64,000 nucleotides of DNA from contig NZ_BDDS01000003.1 in the NCBI RefSeq assembly GCF_001653135.1, positions 62,001-126,000 on the forward strand, in the 5' to 3' direction. Positions 17,952 to 26,325 of this stretch are shown here, one piece after another. Positions within the stretch are counted from its first letter, which is position 1. Each line of letters begins with the position of its first letter. The notes under the pieces were generated by a model that was not told where the DNA came from, did not search any database, and saw nothing but the letters and a program-made list of their open reading frames with translations. This DNA comes from Pseudoalteromonas neustonica. Its GTDB lineage: Bacteria > Pseudomonadota > Gammaproteobacteria > Enterobacterales > Alteromonadaceae. A program made the translations under genes and the position numbers.

Positions 17952-20900
17952 TTACAGGCTACAGCTCTTAGTCCAATCAGCCGTCGAACCAGGTGCTGAA
18001 CTTGTCCACCACTTCGCTTTATAAACTGCGTTATTGTGAACCATTAGATCACCGCCTGTAGCGTGACTTGGATTGCCTGCCCAGTCTTTTTGAGCAAAAT
18101 TTGGATAAACAGGGATTGCTGTAATAGCGACACCTTCACATGTACCAGATGTGTCACCACCGCCGTTACCTGGATTACCTGGCTCGCCAGGATTACCGCC
18201 TGTTGTTCCATCTGGAAGTTTTGGATACTCAAATTTGAATGCGTATACTTTGCCATCTTTTTCAATAGTAAAGTTACTTGGACCTGTGATTGGCATGTAG
18301 TACATCACTTGTGCATTTACAGTTTTACCTGCACTGAAGTCCTTAGGCTGACCGCCCCATTCGTTATTAAGCGTGATTGAAAAACGGTGGAATTCATTTT
18401 CATAACCACCAATATTATTACCTGCTGCATTAGAACCATTTACTTCTACTGCCATGCCCAGTTTTTCTTGTGCATTCCAGTTAGATTTAAAAATAGCCGA
18501 TGTTGATACAGGTACATCAAATGAGATTTTCGCACCGCTTAGATCAATATTTGAATTATTAGTAAACGCAAATGTTGGGCTAATTGGGTAGTTATCATCA
18601 CCAATTGGGAAGTCTTTTGCTTCAAACGTTACATCAACAGCTTCAGTTGGTACTGTGAAACTTGGGTTACCGCCATGTACATCATACGCAACACCACTTT
18701 GATTAAACTTGTCATACGCTAATGAAGTAAGTGTTGAACCCATGAAGTACTCGCCTTTAGCTGCATCGTAATCAAAGTCACCAGCAAGTTCCCAGAACAT
18801 GATACCGCCTAGGCCATTGTTGATTACATAATCAACTTTAGTCGCCATAGACTCTTCATCTTCAATTGAAAGGAATACTTTTTTCTCTGCGTTCCATAAC
18901 CAAGGTGCTACGGCAACGTTGTCATAATGGCGAGTATAAGTACCTGTTAGTTGATCGTTAGGATCTGTCTCTGGCGTTAAACCATAAACACCTAAATACG
19001 AACCAACAATACCGTTTTCTAAGTTTTTAACATGCCAAAGTGGATTAGACCCTGCAGGCATTTCTTGACCTGCGTCGTTCTTGTCATGCCAAAGGTTATC
19101 AATACCTAATGCACCGTTACCACATTTATTCTTCTCACCAACGCCTGTACCTTTAGCACAATCAGCTTGATTAGGAAGTGCAGCTTGACCCCAAAGACCA
19201 TTTGTACCGCCACTTACATCTTTAAAACCACGCGTGTAATATGGAATACCGATATTAATACGACCAGCTGACATAGCACCACGGAAGTAACGCACAGCCC
19301 AATCAGTGTTTAAATAACCAATACCTTCAAACTCTTTAGTACCGTATACATTCCACTGTGCAAGTTCAGAGTCTAGCCCTGTATCGAATAATGCAGCGTT
19401 ATGACCAACGTGTGAATTCCATGCACCGTGCAAGTCATAAGACATAATATTTACATAATCTAGGTACTTAACAGTTTGGAATGTTTCCATACCACGTAGT
19501 AAATAACCTGAAGATGGAGATGCGATAGTTAACAGATAATGTTTACCTGCTTTTTCACCCGCGCGATCTAATGCTTCACGTACTTTTTTCATCAGTACTT
19601 TATAAGACGCGTTTAAACCACCACGACGTGCATTTGAAATAGGGAAATCATCTGGATGACCAGAGTCTTTCATTGATGAAGGGTATTCGTAATCGATATC
19701 AACCCCGTCAAAACCATATTTCTCAATAAACTCAACTGAGCTTTGTGCAAATGCATCAATACCTGCATGGTTAACTGATCCATCTGCATTTGTTGTCATG
19801 GTGTAAAAACCACCACTTGCAACACGACCAGTTTCATCGAAGTAACCGCCTGTTTCAGCCCAACCACCAACAGACACTAATGTTTTTACATGTGGGTGCT
19901 GTTTTTTGTATTTATTTAGAAGGTTAAAATGACCTTTATAAGCAAAGCTAGGGTCCATCTCAGCGCCACTCACACCAGGCCATTCCATATTCGTTGCAGG
20001 GTTACCTGCTGAATTTGGATCGCCAATTGATACCTTATTGTTTGCATCAACATGTGCGAACGCATAGTTAATATGAGTGATTTTGTCCCACGGAATATCG
20101 TTTACTAAATAACTAGGCTGACCATTTGCGCCATTTCTCCAGCTAGTAAAGTAACCAATTACACGACGAGGATGATCTGCACCCATGATCTCACGACCAT
20201 CGGCATCATATACGGTACAATAAGGCGTATTTACACCAGGTGTTTGGTATAAACCCTGAGGACGACAATCAGTGCCTGTACCAGGAGGAGTGCCCGCTTC
20301 AACAACATTAAGTACTTTTGTTGTTTGTGACGTAGCGCCTTCATTATCTGTTGCGGTCAAGGTAAATGTGACTTGTCCAAGTGCAGTCGCTTGCCATGCA
20401 TAGCTACTTGCGGCTGAATTTGCTTGATGAACATCTGCGCCATTAGCAGCAAAACTCAACGACGTTACTTGACCATCGCTATCTGTGCCAGAAAGTGCAA
20501 ATACAACTTGTGAACCAACGATAAGCTGCTCAGGTAATGTACTGAATGAAATAGATGCTACAGGTGCCTGGTTAACTGGGTCAACTACGCTGCCTTGCAC
20601 GCTAATCATACTAATGACTTCGCTCGACTGTGCACCTTTATCATCTGTAGCAACAGCACTAACTTGATGTGAACCAACGACGGCTTGCCAATTTGTACTA
20701 AATGGTGCACTGCTATCAGTTGCGACAAGAGCACCATCTACAAAAAACTCAACTTTAGTAACTGTGCCATCAGCATCAGATGCTTGCGCACTTATGACAA
20801 CGCTGTCTTTTTCGTTAAATTGAGAATTATTTGCCGGTACTAAAGCTGTCACAGTTGGTATTAAGTTCTCTGTGACAGCGCTGTCACACAAACCCAATTT

Positions 20901-21131
20901 TTTCCATTCTTGCCATTGGCCAGAATTCTCTGCTGGATTAGATTGCGTCCACCACTTCGCTTCATACGCATTATTTTGCGCTTGAACTTGGCTTCCACCA
21001 GTATGTGTTTGACCAGCTTGCCATTGTGTTAACGCACTGCAATCAACTGCAGCTTGCGCACTTAAGCCAATAAAACTAAGTGACAAAGCACTTAGCTTAA
21101 AAGCATTTTTTATTATCATTGATGAGCTCAT
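17952..21131 (-). CDS. chiC: Secreted GH18 chitinase, ChiC type, multidomain
   Basis: This 1059-residue exported chitinase has a signal peptide (to about residue 28), an N-terminal CBM5/12 (AYEAKWWTQ), two Ig-like spacers (about 90-180 and 188-278), and a GH18 domain (about 320-830) with DGVDIDYEY (catalytic Glu482) and SVGGWAETGGYFD. A chitinase-C accessory domain follows (about 860-1000, ISPTFAFTNNSNIDLSGAKISF), then a Gly/Pro-rich linker and a C-terminal CBM5/12 (VYKAKWWTS). The ATG at 21131 was chosen for its strong GGAGGAGC site and fitting signal peptide, not the upstream in-frame ATG at 21194. It is the first gene of the operon; the LPMO start follows 68 bases after its stop. Confidence 0.95.
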   Translation of the reverse strand: MSSSMIIKNAFKLSALSLSFIGLSAQAAVDCSALTQWQAGQTHTGGSQVQAQNNAYEAKWWTQSNPAENSGQWQEWKKLGLCDSAVTENLIPTVTALVPANNSQFNEKDSVVISAQASDADGTVTKVEFFVDGALVATDSSAPFSTNWQAVVGSHQVSAVATDDKGAQSSEVISMISVQGSVVDPVNQAPVASISFSTLPEQLIVGSQVVFALSGTDSDGQVTSLSFAANGADVHQANSAASSYAWQATALGQVTFTLTATDNEGATSQTTKVLNVVEAGTPPGTGTDCRPQGLYQTPGVNTPYCTVYDADGREIMGADHPRRVIGYFTSWRNGANGQPSYLVNDIPWDKITHINYAFAHVDANNKVSIGDPNSAGNPATNMEWPGVSGAEMDPSFAYKGHFNLLNKYKKQHPHVKTLVSVGGWAETGGYFDETGRVASGGFYTMTTNADGSVNHAGIDAFAQSSVEFIEKYGFDGVDIDYEYPSSMKDSGHPDDFPISNARRGGLNASYKVLMKKVREALDRAGEKAGKHYLLTIASPSSGYLLRGMETFQTVKYLDYVNIMSYDLHGAWNSHVGHNAALFDTGLDSELAQWNVYGTKEFEGIGYLNTDWAVRYFRGAMSAGRINIGIPYYTRGFKDVSGGTNGLWGQAALPNQADCAKGTGVGEKNKCGNGALGIDNLWHDKNDAGQEMPAGSNPLWHVKNLENGIVGSYLGVYGLTPETDPNDQLTGTYTRHYDNVAVAPWLWNAEKKVFLSIEDEESMATKVDYVINNGLGGIMFWELAGDFDYDAAKGEYFMGSTLTSLAYDKFNQSGVAYDVHGGNPSFTVPTEAVDVTFEAKDFPIGDDNYPISPTFAFTNNSNIDLSGAKISFDVPVSTSAIFKSNWNAQEKLGMAVEVNGSNAAGNNIGGYENEFHRFSITLNNEWGGQPKDFSAGKTVNAQVMYYMPITGPSNFTIEKDGKVYAFKFEYPKLPDGTTGGNPGEPGNPGNGGGDTSGTCEGVAITAIPVYPNFAQKDWAGNPSHATGGDLMVHNNAVYKAKWWTSSAPGSTADWTKSCSL

Positions 21132-21475
21132 ATGCTCCTCCGCCCAGGGGTTAAAAATAACATTTAATTTACAAATCGTCATTAAAGCTATCATAGTTTA
21201 CACGCACGTCAACTTAATTTAAAAAAGAAACGTACATATAATAGGTAAATTAGTAACAAAAAGTAATGATAAAGTCTAGTTTTTATATAGGTTATAATTG
21301 AAAATTGTATACCCGTATAAAGTTTGGGGAATTTTACGCATTAAACATGAACGCAAGGTTAATCTAAAGTTAACCAGCATAATCAGTGTTTACAGAGCTT
21401 TTTATTGCCCTTTACGGGCACGTAAAGTGATGGAATGAAGACGTCAGAAATATAATTACAGCTATATAACCACAA
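21132..21475 (-). promoter_or_regulatory. Upstream region of the chitin operon
   Basis: About 340 bases with no gene lie between the chiC start and the arfA terminator. The stretch is very A+T rich, and the operon promoter should be here. On the minus strand TTGACG near 21205-21210 could be a -35 box, but the -10 candidates downstream (TATGAT, TAGCTT) have poor spacing or match. No palindromic operator stood out. Confidence 0.35.
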
Positions 21476-21510
21476 AACCCCGCTTAGAAAAAAATTATCT
21501 AAGCGGGGTT
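21476..21510 (-). terminator. Rho-independent terminator downstream of arfA
   Basis: A 12-bp GC-rich stem (21476-21487 with 21499-21510) has an 11-nt A/T loop and a short T run on the minus strand. It is the second hairpin after arfA and separates it from the chitin operon. Confidence 0.8.
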
Positions 21511-21559
21511 TATATTTTTATTCAGTAGGTGAAAGTTGTTAAACGAAAACAGCAAAAGC

Positions 21560-21599
21560 CCTATTTGATCACAACTATATTATGCAGCGATTAAATAGG
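21560..21599 (-). terminator. Hairpin spanning the arfA stop codon
   Basis: On the minus strand the last five sense codons of arfA and its downstream bases form a stem: CCTATTT with AAATAGG (7 bp), one mismatch, then ATCGC with GTGAT (5 bp including one G-U). The TAA stop lies in the 14-nt loop, and the 3' arm is followed by a T-rich tail (GCTTTTGCTGTTTTCG). ArfA genes are known to carry such a hairpin or RNase III site so that much of their mRNA lacks a stop codon. Confidence 0.7.
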
Positions 21600-21780
21600 A
21601 CTCTTGTCCAGCATGTTTTTTGTTGCGCTTAAAAGACCCTTTGCCTTTTTTAGCTGATACAATTTGTGGTTTAAATATTTTAGATGTGACTAAAGCTGCC
21701 AACGCATTATCACGAATAACCCCTCGACCAGTATCAACACTGTTATTGTGAGATTTTTGACCTTTTTTATGTTTTTTCAT
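21580..21780 (-). CDS. arfA: Alternative ribosome-rescue factor A
   Basis: This 66-residue basic protein matches ArfA: the core GVIRDNALAALVTSKIFKP aligns with the RGxIKDNAIEALLxDPLF block, followed by AKKGKGSFKRNKKH, the KGKGS region that enters the mRNA channel. ArfA recruits release factor 2 to ribosomes stalled on mRNA without a stop codon, as a backup for tmRNA. The N-terminal extension (MKKHKKGQKSHNNSVDT) is longer than in E. coli. GGAAATATTA precedes the ATG. A hairpin across its stop codon suggests the usual self-limiting expression, in which the truncated product is cleared by tmRNA tagging unless trans-translation fails. Confidence 0.88.
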   Translation of the reverse strand: MKKHKKGQKSHNNSVDTGRGVIRDNALAALVTSKIFKPQIVSAKKGKGSFKRNKKHAGQESYLIAA

Positions 21781-21899
21781 TAATATTTCCAGTTCATAAA
21801 GTGAATAAATTAAGTAGCAAGTACCATGGTACTTGCTGCGGATTGTAGGACTTACTAGCTAATTAGCAAGTGTTTTTAATACTATTTTAAAGATATATT

Positions 21900-22167
21900 C
21901 TAGGGCGTGTTGTTCTTTGTAGAGTGAAATTCGTTCAACCTAGGGGAGATTTAATCGCGGCGAGAGATTTGTAACCTAGCGGGCTAAGTAAAAACCGAAC
22001 TACAAAGAGTTAATCGCCCCTAGAGAACCCTTTGGGCAGCGCATGTTTGGCATTTATACTGTGTTATCGCCTATTTATGGGGAGCAACCACACACCATAG
22101 GCTCTGCCTTGCCTAAATACCAAACATACTGTTGCAAAATCAATCTCGAAAGGTCAACACGCCCTAG
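21900..22167. mobile_element. 268-bp MITE-like element with 13-bp terminal inverted repeats
   Basis: CTAGGGCGTGTTG at 21900-21912 is perfectly repeated in inverse at 22155-22167, and weaker similarity between the two ends continues inward for about 25 bases. The interior has no reading frame of useful length. The outer CTAG may be a 4-bp target duplication or part of the repeat. This is a non-autonomous element, probably mobilised by a transposase elsewhere in the genome. It fills most of the 390-base gap between azurin and arfA. Confidence 0.75.
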
Positions 22168-22170
22168 CCT

Positions 22171-22611
22171 TTAAATTAGCTTAAAATCCCCCTGCATAAT
22201 TGCAAAATGTCCTGGAAAGGAACAAAAGAATTTATAAACAGTGCCTGCATTCAAATTCTCTGTTGAAAACTCGATAGACGTAGTCTCCCCACCACCAATA
22301 ACCTCTGTAGAGGCCAGCACTCGAGGGTCATCTTTTGGAAGGTAACGATTCTCAAGCCCTGCTTGCATACCTGCCATCGCCAGCTCTTTAACATCAGCAG
22401 CCACACTAAGCACCCAATTATGTCCCATAACATTGGCGGGTAATTTACCGGTATGATTAAGTGTTAATGTTACAGTTTTACAGCTTTTATCAACTTCAAG
22501 CTGTTTAGTGGAAAATGCCATAGCATCATTAGCAGAAATAGTGACTTCGCATTTTGCAAAAACACCTGTAGATAAAACAAGGGAGGCTAAAAGAAAAAGT
22601 GGCTTGAACAT
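22171..22611 (-). CDS. Azurin (type 1 blue copper protein)
   Basis: This 146-residue protein has a signal peptide (MFKPLFLLASLVLSTGVFA), so it works in the periplasm as an electron carrier. It aligns with Pseudomonas azurin throughout. The copper ligands are His64 in MGHNWVLS, Cys130 in FFCSFPGHF, His135 and axial Met139 in AIMQG. The ATG at 22611 has AGGTG before it; an earlier in-frame ATG at 22641 lies inside a Fur-like box and was not used. Two Fur-like sites lie directly upstream, which is unusual for azurin. Likely partners are cytochromes or reductases encoded elsewhere. Confidence 0.94.
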   Translation of the reverse strand: MFKPLFLLASLVLSTGVFAKCEVTISANDAMAFSTKQLEVDKSCKTVTLTLNHTGKLPANVMGHNWVLSVAADVKELAMAGMQAGLENRYLPKDDPRVLASTEVIGGGETTSIEFSTENLNAGTVYKFFCSFPGHFAIMQGDFKLI

Positions 22612-22625
22612 AACAACACCTATAA

Positions 22626-22640
22626 TGAGAATAATTATCA
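22626..22640. promoter_or_regulatory. Fur-box candidate 1 upstream of azurin
   Basis: TGAGAATAATTATCA fits the 7-1-7 Fur consensus TGAnAATnATTnTCA at every fixed position. It sits 15 bases before the azurin ATG, so bound Fur would block transcription or initiation. Confidence 0.65.
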
Positions 22641-22651
22641 ATACTATATAT

Positions 22652-22666
22652 TGATATTAATTCTCA
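22652..22666. promoter_or_regulatory. Fur-box candidate 2 upstream of azurin
   Basis: TGATATTAATTCTCA matches the 7-1-7 Fur consensus with one mismatch. It lies 11 bases beyond the first box, a spacing compatible with two Fur dimers. Confidence 0.5.
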
Positions 22667-22725
22667 TTCAATAAATATTTTTATGTGCGCAGTGAGTACT
22701 TCGCATATATTCTAAGTACTTATAT

Positions 22726-22770
22726 CCGAAGTACCTAAAGAAGCAAAATTCGCTTTTTAAGGCACTTCGG
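22726..22770 (-). terminator. Hairpin after the second TonB-dependent receptor
   Basis: A 19-bp stem with three mismatches (22726-22744 with 22752-22770, 7-nt loop) starts 6 bases after the receptor stop on the minus strand. It lacks a T run in that direction, so it may be a weak terminator or an mRNA-stabilising hairpin between the receptor and azurin. Confidence 0.5.
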
Positions 22771-22776
22771 TGTGCA

Positions 22777-25338
22777 TCAGAAGCTAAAGCTTACTTTTGC
22801 ATAATACGTCATACCATCAAACCCATATGGCAATGCTCTAACTGGATATTTAAATGCACCATTAGTAATAAAATCAAGGGCCTCATCTTTCCCTAATTCA
22901 TCAGGTGTTACATCAAACACATTATCAATACCTAAGTTAAAAGTCAGTGATTCACTCAGTTCATACCCAAAATTAATATCAACTAATACCGCAGATTCAA
23001 CAACACTGGTGTCTTTAAATTCACCTGTTGGCGATAAAAAGTCAGGTAAACCGATATGATCATTACCAAAGTACTTAACGTCGGTTTCTCCAAAATAATT
23101 AAAACGTACCATTGCACTCATTGCATCACGCTCATAATCAAACGTTAACGTACCACGCTCACCTGGCTGTCCATTTGTTAAAAAGCTGCGTTGAGTATCA
23201 TCTAAAGCTATCTCTTTAGGGACGCCTGTGGGGGCGTTTACTTTATCAATGTATGTGCGATTAATATTACCCGCAAATGTTGCAGAAAAGTCACCATCGT
23301 ATAAATCTGTGCGATAAGAAAGAATGACATCAACACCCTTGGTTGTTGAATCGACTGAATTTGAGAAATAAGCGGCTTGATCTGCTCCCGTAGCATTAAG
23401 TGCAGCAACAGCCGCAGGGCTAAACGCAAGATCTTCGGCCTTCATAAAGTTACCCAAAGTAATACGATCTTTTATTGCTGTATGGTAAAAATCAACGGTT
23501 AATGACAACTCGCTACTTACATCATAAACAAAACCAAAACTAACATTTTTAGAGCTTTCTAGTTCTAAACTTTCAACGCCTAAAGCGACAGGAAGATCTG
23601 ATCCTGCTTTAGCAATAAATGATTGTTCCAGTACACCACCATCACCTAAGTTTGTTGTAAAAGCTGTATATGCACTTTGTTGTAATGAAGGTGCTCTAAA
23701 ACCACTAGAAATCGCACCACGCACAGCAAAATCATCATTCAATTCGTAACGAGATGCAAGCTTACCAATAATATCATCACCCGCGTCTGAGAAGTCTTCA
23801 TAACGAAGTGCGGTACTGATATTCCACGCATCCGTAATCATCGTCTCTGCATTAATATAAAGTGCATGGCTATTACGACTTTGGCTATTTGATGCCTCAG
23901 GGCGTAAACCATTGTAAGCTTGGAAACCACACTCAGCCGAGGTACTTGGATCATTTGCTGAAGGGTAAACAATATTCTGATTCGCTAAACCACATGCATA
24001 TGATGCTTCATCACCAGGCACTATTTGATAGTTTTCTTTACGGTATTCTGCACCAAAGGATAGGTATATAGGCTCACTTCGACCAATATCTATAATCCCA
24101 TTTATATCGGCATTAACGGTTGTTTGATCAAAACGAAAACCACCCGAATATCCCCCATTTGGGCCTGAATTTGCTGCGATATCAGCATCAGTCGCATTAG
24201 GATTATTTAAAACATACTCGGCTGCATACGATGCATTTAGTGTGTTACGTGAAGTAAAATCATATTGATTTTCACCGTACACGGCTGACACATCGTACCC
24301 CCAGTCGGTATTAATGTCGCCTTTGATGCCCAACGCTAGCGAAATATCCTGCGCCTCATTATAAATACGTGGTAAAAAGCCATCGCTGTATACTTGAGTA
24401 ACATTTTTAGAGGCCGCATCAAAATTACGATAAAAGCCATTGCCTAACGCTGTACGTTCAGAGTAACCACCAAACGAATATAATTCTGCATCATCAAGTG
24501 GTAACGACATATTATAAAATAAAGACGTAAACTCACTTTCTGAATTCCCTTGCCCCCAACGTACGGTATCAGATAATGTACCTGCAGATACCGCTGCAGA
24601 GCCACCGGTATCACGTTCAGCACGGTTAGTTCCGTCAGCATCACGATACTCAGCAGAGACGTTTATAAAACCGCCTTGATCGCCTAAATCAAAACCACGG
24701 TTTAAACCAAGCGATATGGTATCACCATCGCCCTCACCCGTACTGCCAGCTTGAAAATAACCTGTTGTAATACCTGTTGAATCATTCAATGATAAGTTAA
24801 TAACACCTGCGATTGCATCCGAGCCATATTGCGCAGCTGCGCCATCACGTAACACCTCAACCCCTTTAAGTGCAGATAAAGGAATCGCATTCATATCAGT
24901 ACCGGCAGCACCAGCACCAACGGTGCCAACTAAGCCGAAAATAGATTGATTATGACGACGCTTACCATTTACCAACACTAGCGTCTGATCTGGCTGTAAG
25001 CCACGCAGTGTTGCCGGACGAAATAAATCTGAACCATCTGATACTTGCGTACGCGAGAAATTAAAAGAAGGTGCCGTTGCTTGTAAGCTTTGACCAAGTT
25101 CTGTGAAGCCACCTTTGTTAAGTGTATCAGCATCAATTAAATCTATCGGTGAAGAAGATTCCGTTACAGTTCGGTTTGATACTCTAGATCCCAAAACTGA
25201 AATTTGTTCAATGTTTTTTTCTGCTTGGACTTGTGCTTCTTCTGCAATAACCGAAGAGGCACTAAAAGCCAGTCCCACTGCAATAGCCAGTGTATTTAAA
25301 CGAAGTGTTGTCATGTGTGTTCGACCCTGTTGACTCAT
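22777..25338 (-). CDS. TonB-dependent outer-membrane receptor
   Basis: This is an 853-residue TonB-dependent receptor. After the signal peptide (TTLRLNTLAIAVGLAFSASSVIA) come a short TonB-box region (EQISVLGSRVSNRT), a plug with FNFSRTQVSDGSDLFRPATLRGLQPDQTLVLVNGKRRH and VLRDGAAAQYGSDAIAGVINL, and a beta-barrel ending in KVSFSF. The plug wording (RGLxPDQTLVLVNGKRRH) is typical of the CirA-like subfamily often found in marine bacteria; the ligand is unknown. An in-frame ATG at 25314 is an alternative start that gives a more usual signal peptide. Azurin follows on the same strand after a hairpin. Confidence 0.92.
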   Translation of the reverse strand: MSQQGRTHMTTLRLNTLAIAVGLAFSASSVIAEEAQVQAEKNIEQISVLGSRVSNRTVTESSSPIDLIDADTLNKGGFTELGQSLQATAPSFNFSRTQVSDGSDLFRPATLRGLQPDQTLVLVNGKRRHNQSIFGLVGTVGAGAAGTDMNAIPLSALKGVEVLRDGAAAQYGSDAIAGVINLSLNDSTGITTGYFQAGSTGEGDGDTISLGLNRGFDLGDQGGFINVSAEYRDADGTNRAERDTGGSAAVSAGTLSDTVRWGQGNSESEFTSLFYNMSLPLDDAELYSFGGYSERTALGNGFYRNFDAASKNVTQVYSDGFLPRIYNEAQDISLALGIKGDINTDWGYDVSAVYGENQYDFTSRNTLNASYAAEYVLNNPNATDADIAANSGPNGGYSGGFRFDQTTVNADINGIIDIGRSEPIYLSFGAEYRKENYQIVPGDEASYACGLANQNIVYPSANDPSTSAECGFQAYNGLRPEASNSQSRNSHALYINAETMITDAWNISTALRYEDFSDAGDDIIGKLASRYELNDDFAVRGAISSGFRAPSLQQSAYTAFTTNLGDGGVLEQSFIAKAGSDLPVALGVESLELESSKNVSFGFVYDVSSELSLTVDFYHTAIKDRITLGNFMKAEDLAFSPAAVAALNATGADQAAYFSNSVDSTTKGVDVILSYRTDLYDGDFSATFAGNINRTYIDKVNAPTGVPKEIALDDTQRSFLTNGQPGERGTLTFDYERDAMSAMVRFNYFGETDVKYFGNDHIGLPDFLSPTGEFKDTSVVESAVLVDINFGYELSESLTFNLGIDNVFDVTPDELGKDEALDFITNGAFKYPVRALPYGFDGMTYYAKVSFSF

Positions 25339-25411
25339 TTCTGCTTTTAAGCTCGCCTTAAATAACAGTTGAGTTCATATAAAGATTATTAGAATTATTA
25401 ATTTAATAGCT

Positions 25412-25430
25412 CGTCATTTACATAATGACG
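25412..25430. promoter_or_regulatory. Inverted repeat upstream of the second TonB-dependent receptor
   Basis: CGTCATT and AATGACG form a 7-5-7 inverted repeat about 75 bases before the receptor start. It could be an operator or a leader hairpin; the regulator is unknown. Confidence 0.4.
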
Positions 25431-25552
25431 TCCTCCCAAACATCCTAGCAACATCTATCAACAAAAAGAAACATATTTAGCTACTACTATGGTCGAAATA
25501 TGCAATATTTAGCTATTATTTATCTTCATAACTATTTTTGATTGAATTTTGG

Positions 25553-25585
25553 ACAAAAAAAAGCATGATTATTCAAATCATGCTT
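25553..25585 (-). terminator. Rho-independent terminator after the UPF0149 gene
   Basis: A perfect 10-bp stem (25561-25570 with 25576-25585, 5-nt loop) is followed on the minus strand by eight T. It begins about 30 bases after the UPF0149 stop. Confidence 0.88.
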
Positions 25586-25616
25586 CTCGAATCATTCTTT
25601 TTAGGGTATAAAAGTT

Positions 25617-26267
25617 CTAACCTTCTTCTTCAAACTGAGATAACTTTTCATCTTCAAGCATCAAAGCCATTGATGCAATTGCCGTTAAACTTTCATCCAA
25701 GCTTTTATATAGCAACGGGAAGTTAGCACTAAGTTTGTCTGGTTCGGGCTGCTGCGTTAATGTATTTTCCCATGCAGAAAACGTTGCCAATAAATTCAAC
25801 GTAGCTTCAAAATTATCAATGAATAATTGCCCATCAGCTTGATTCGTAACTTGTTGCTTATCTGCACTGACCAAAAAGCTAAAATCTTGCTCCCACACAG
25901 CTTGATTTACTTCATAACCTGCCAGATAACCCTTGCACCAATGCTGCAAGCGCGGACTTGGCATTGTATCTGAGTCTGAATGTGGGTAAGTTTCAGCTAA
26001 AAAATGTCTCTGTTCAACCTGTGCCTGCGTAATATTGTCGAGCAAGGTAATCATTGCATCTCGTTCTTGTGACTCCGTCATCATAATTGCATAAGCCGGA
26101 TCATTTTTATCCGCGATATAACCCACTATTTCTGACTCCCCATAAAATTCTGAGCAAGCAAGTAATCCACAAATAAAACCAAGCACACTATCAATGTCTG
26201 TTACTTTAAATTCAGCATGTTGACTAAGATAGTCGCTAAATATGATGGTACTTTTTTCATTAAGCAT
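25617..26267 (-). CDS. UPF0149 (YecA/YgfB-like) family protein
   Basis: This 216-residue acidic protein has the UPF0149 pattern: a first helical block with VTDIDSVLGFICGLLACSEF and a central LQHWCKGYLAGYEVN. Members have no settled function; YgfB-type proteins can act as regulators by binding other proteins. There is no SEC-C zinc motif at the C-terminus, unlike full YecA. AGGGTGACTT precedes the ATG. It lies 58 bases after the histidine kinase on the same strand, with no terminator between, so it may be the last gene of the H-NOX operon. Confidence 0.75.
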   Translation of the reverse strand: MLNEKSTIIFSDYLSQHAEFKVTDIDSVLGFICGLLACSEFYGESEIVGYIADKNDPAYAIMMTESQERDAMITLLDNITQAQVEQRHFLAETYPHSDSDTMPSPRLQHWCKGYLAGYEVNQAVWEQDFSFLVSADKQQVTNQADGQLFIDNFEATLNLLATFSAWENTLTQQPEPDKLSANFPLLYKSLDESLTAIASMALMLEDEKLSQFEEEG

Positions 26268-26325
26268 AAGTCACCCTGAGATTATTATTTAAGTTTACAA
26301 TTACACTAGCTAACTATTGAGCAAT

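Noticed and set aside
21132..21475. A GlcNAc-type repressor operator before the chitin operon
   Set aside because: No palindrome of the expected kind was found in the region on either strand.
21900..22167. Possible insertion sequence
   Set aside because: It is only 268 bp with no transposase frame, so it is at best a non-autonomous element.
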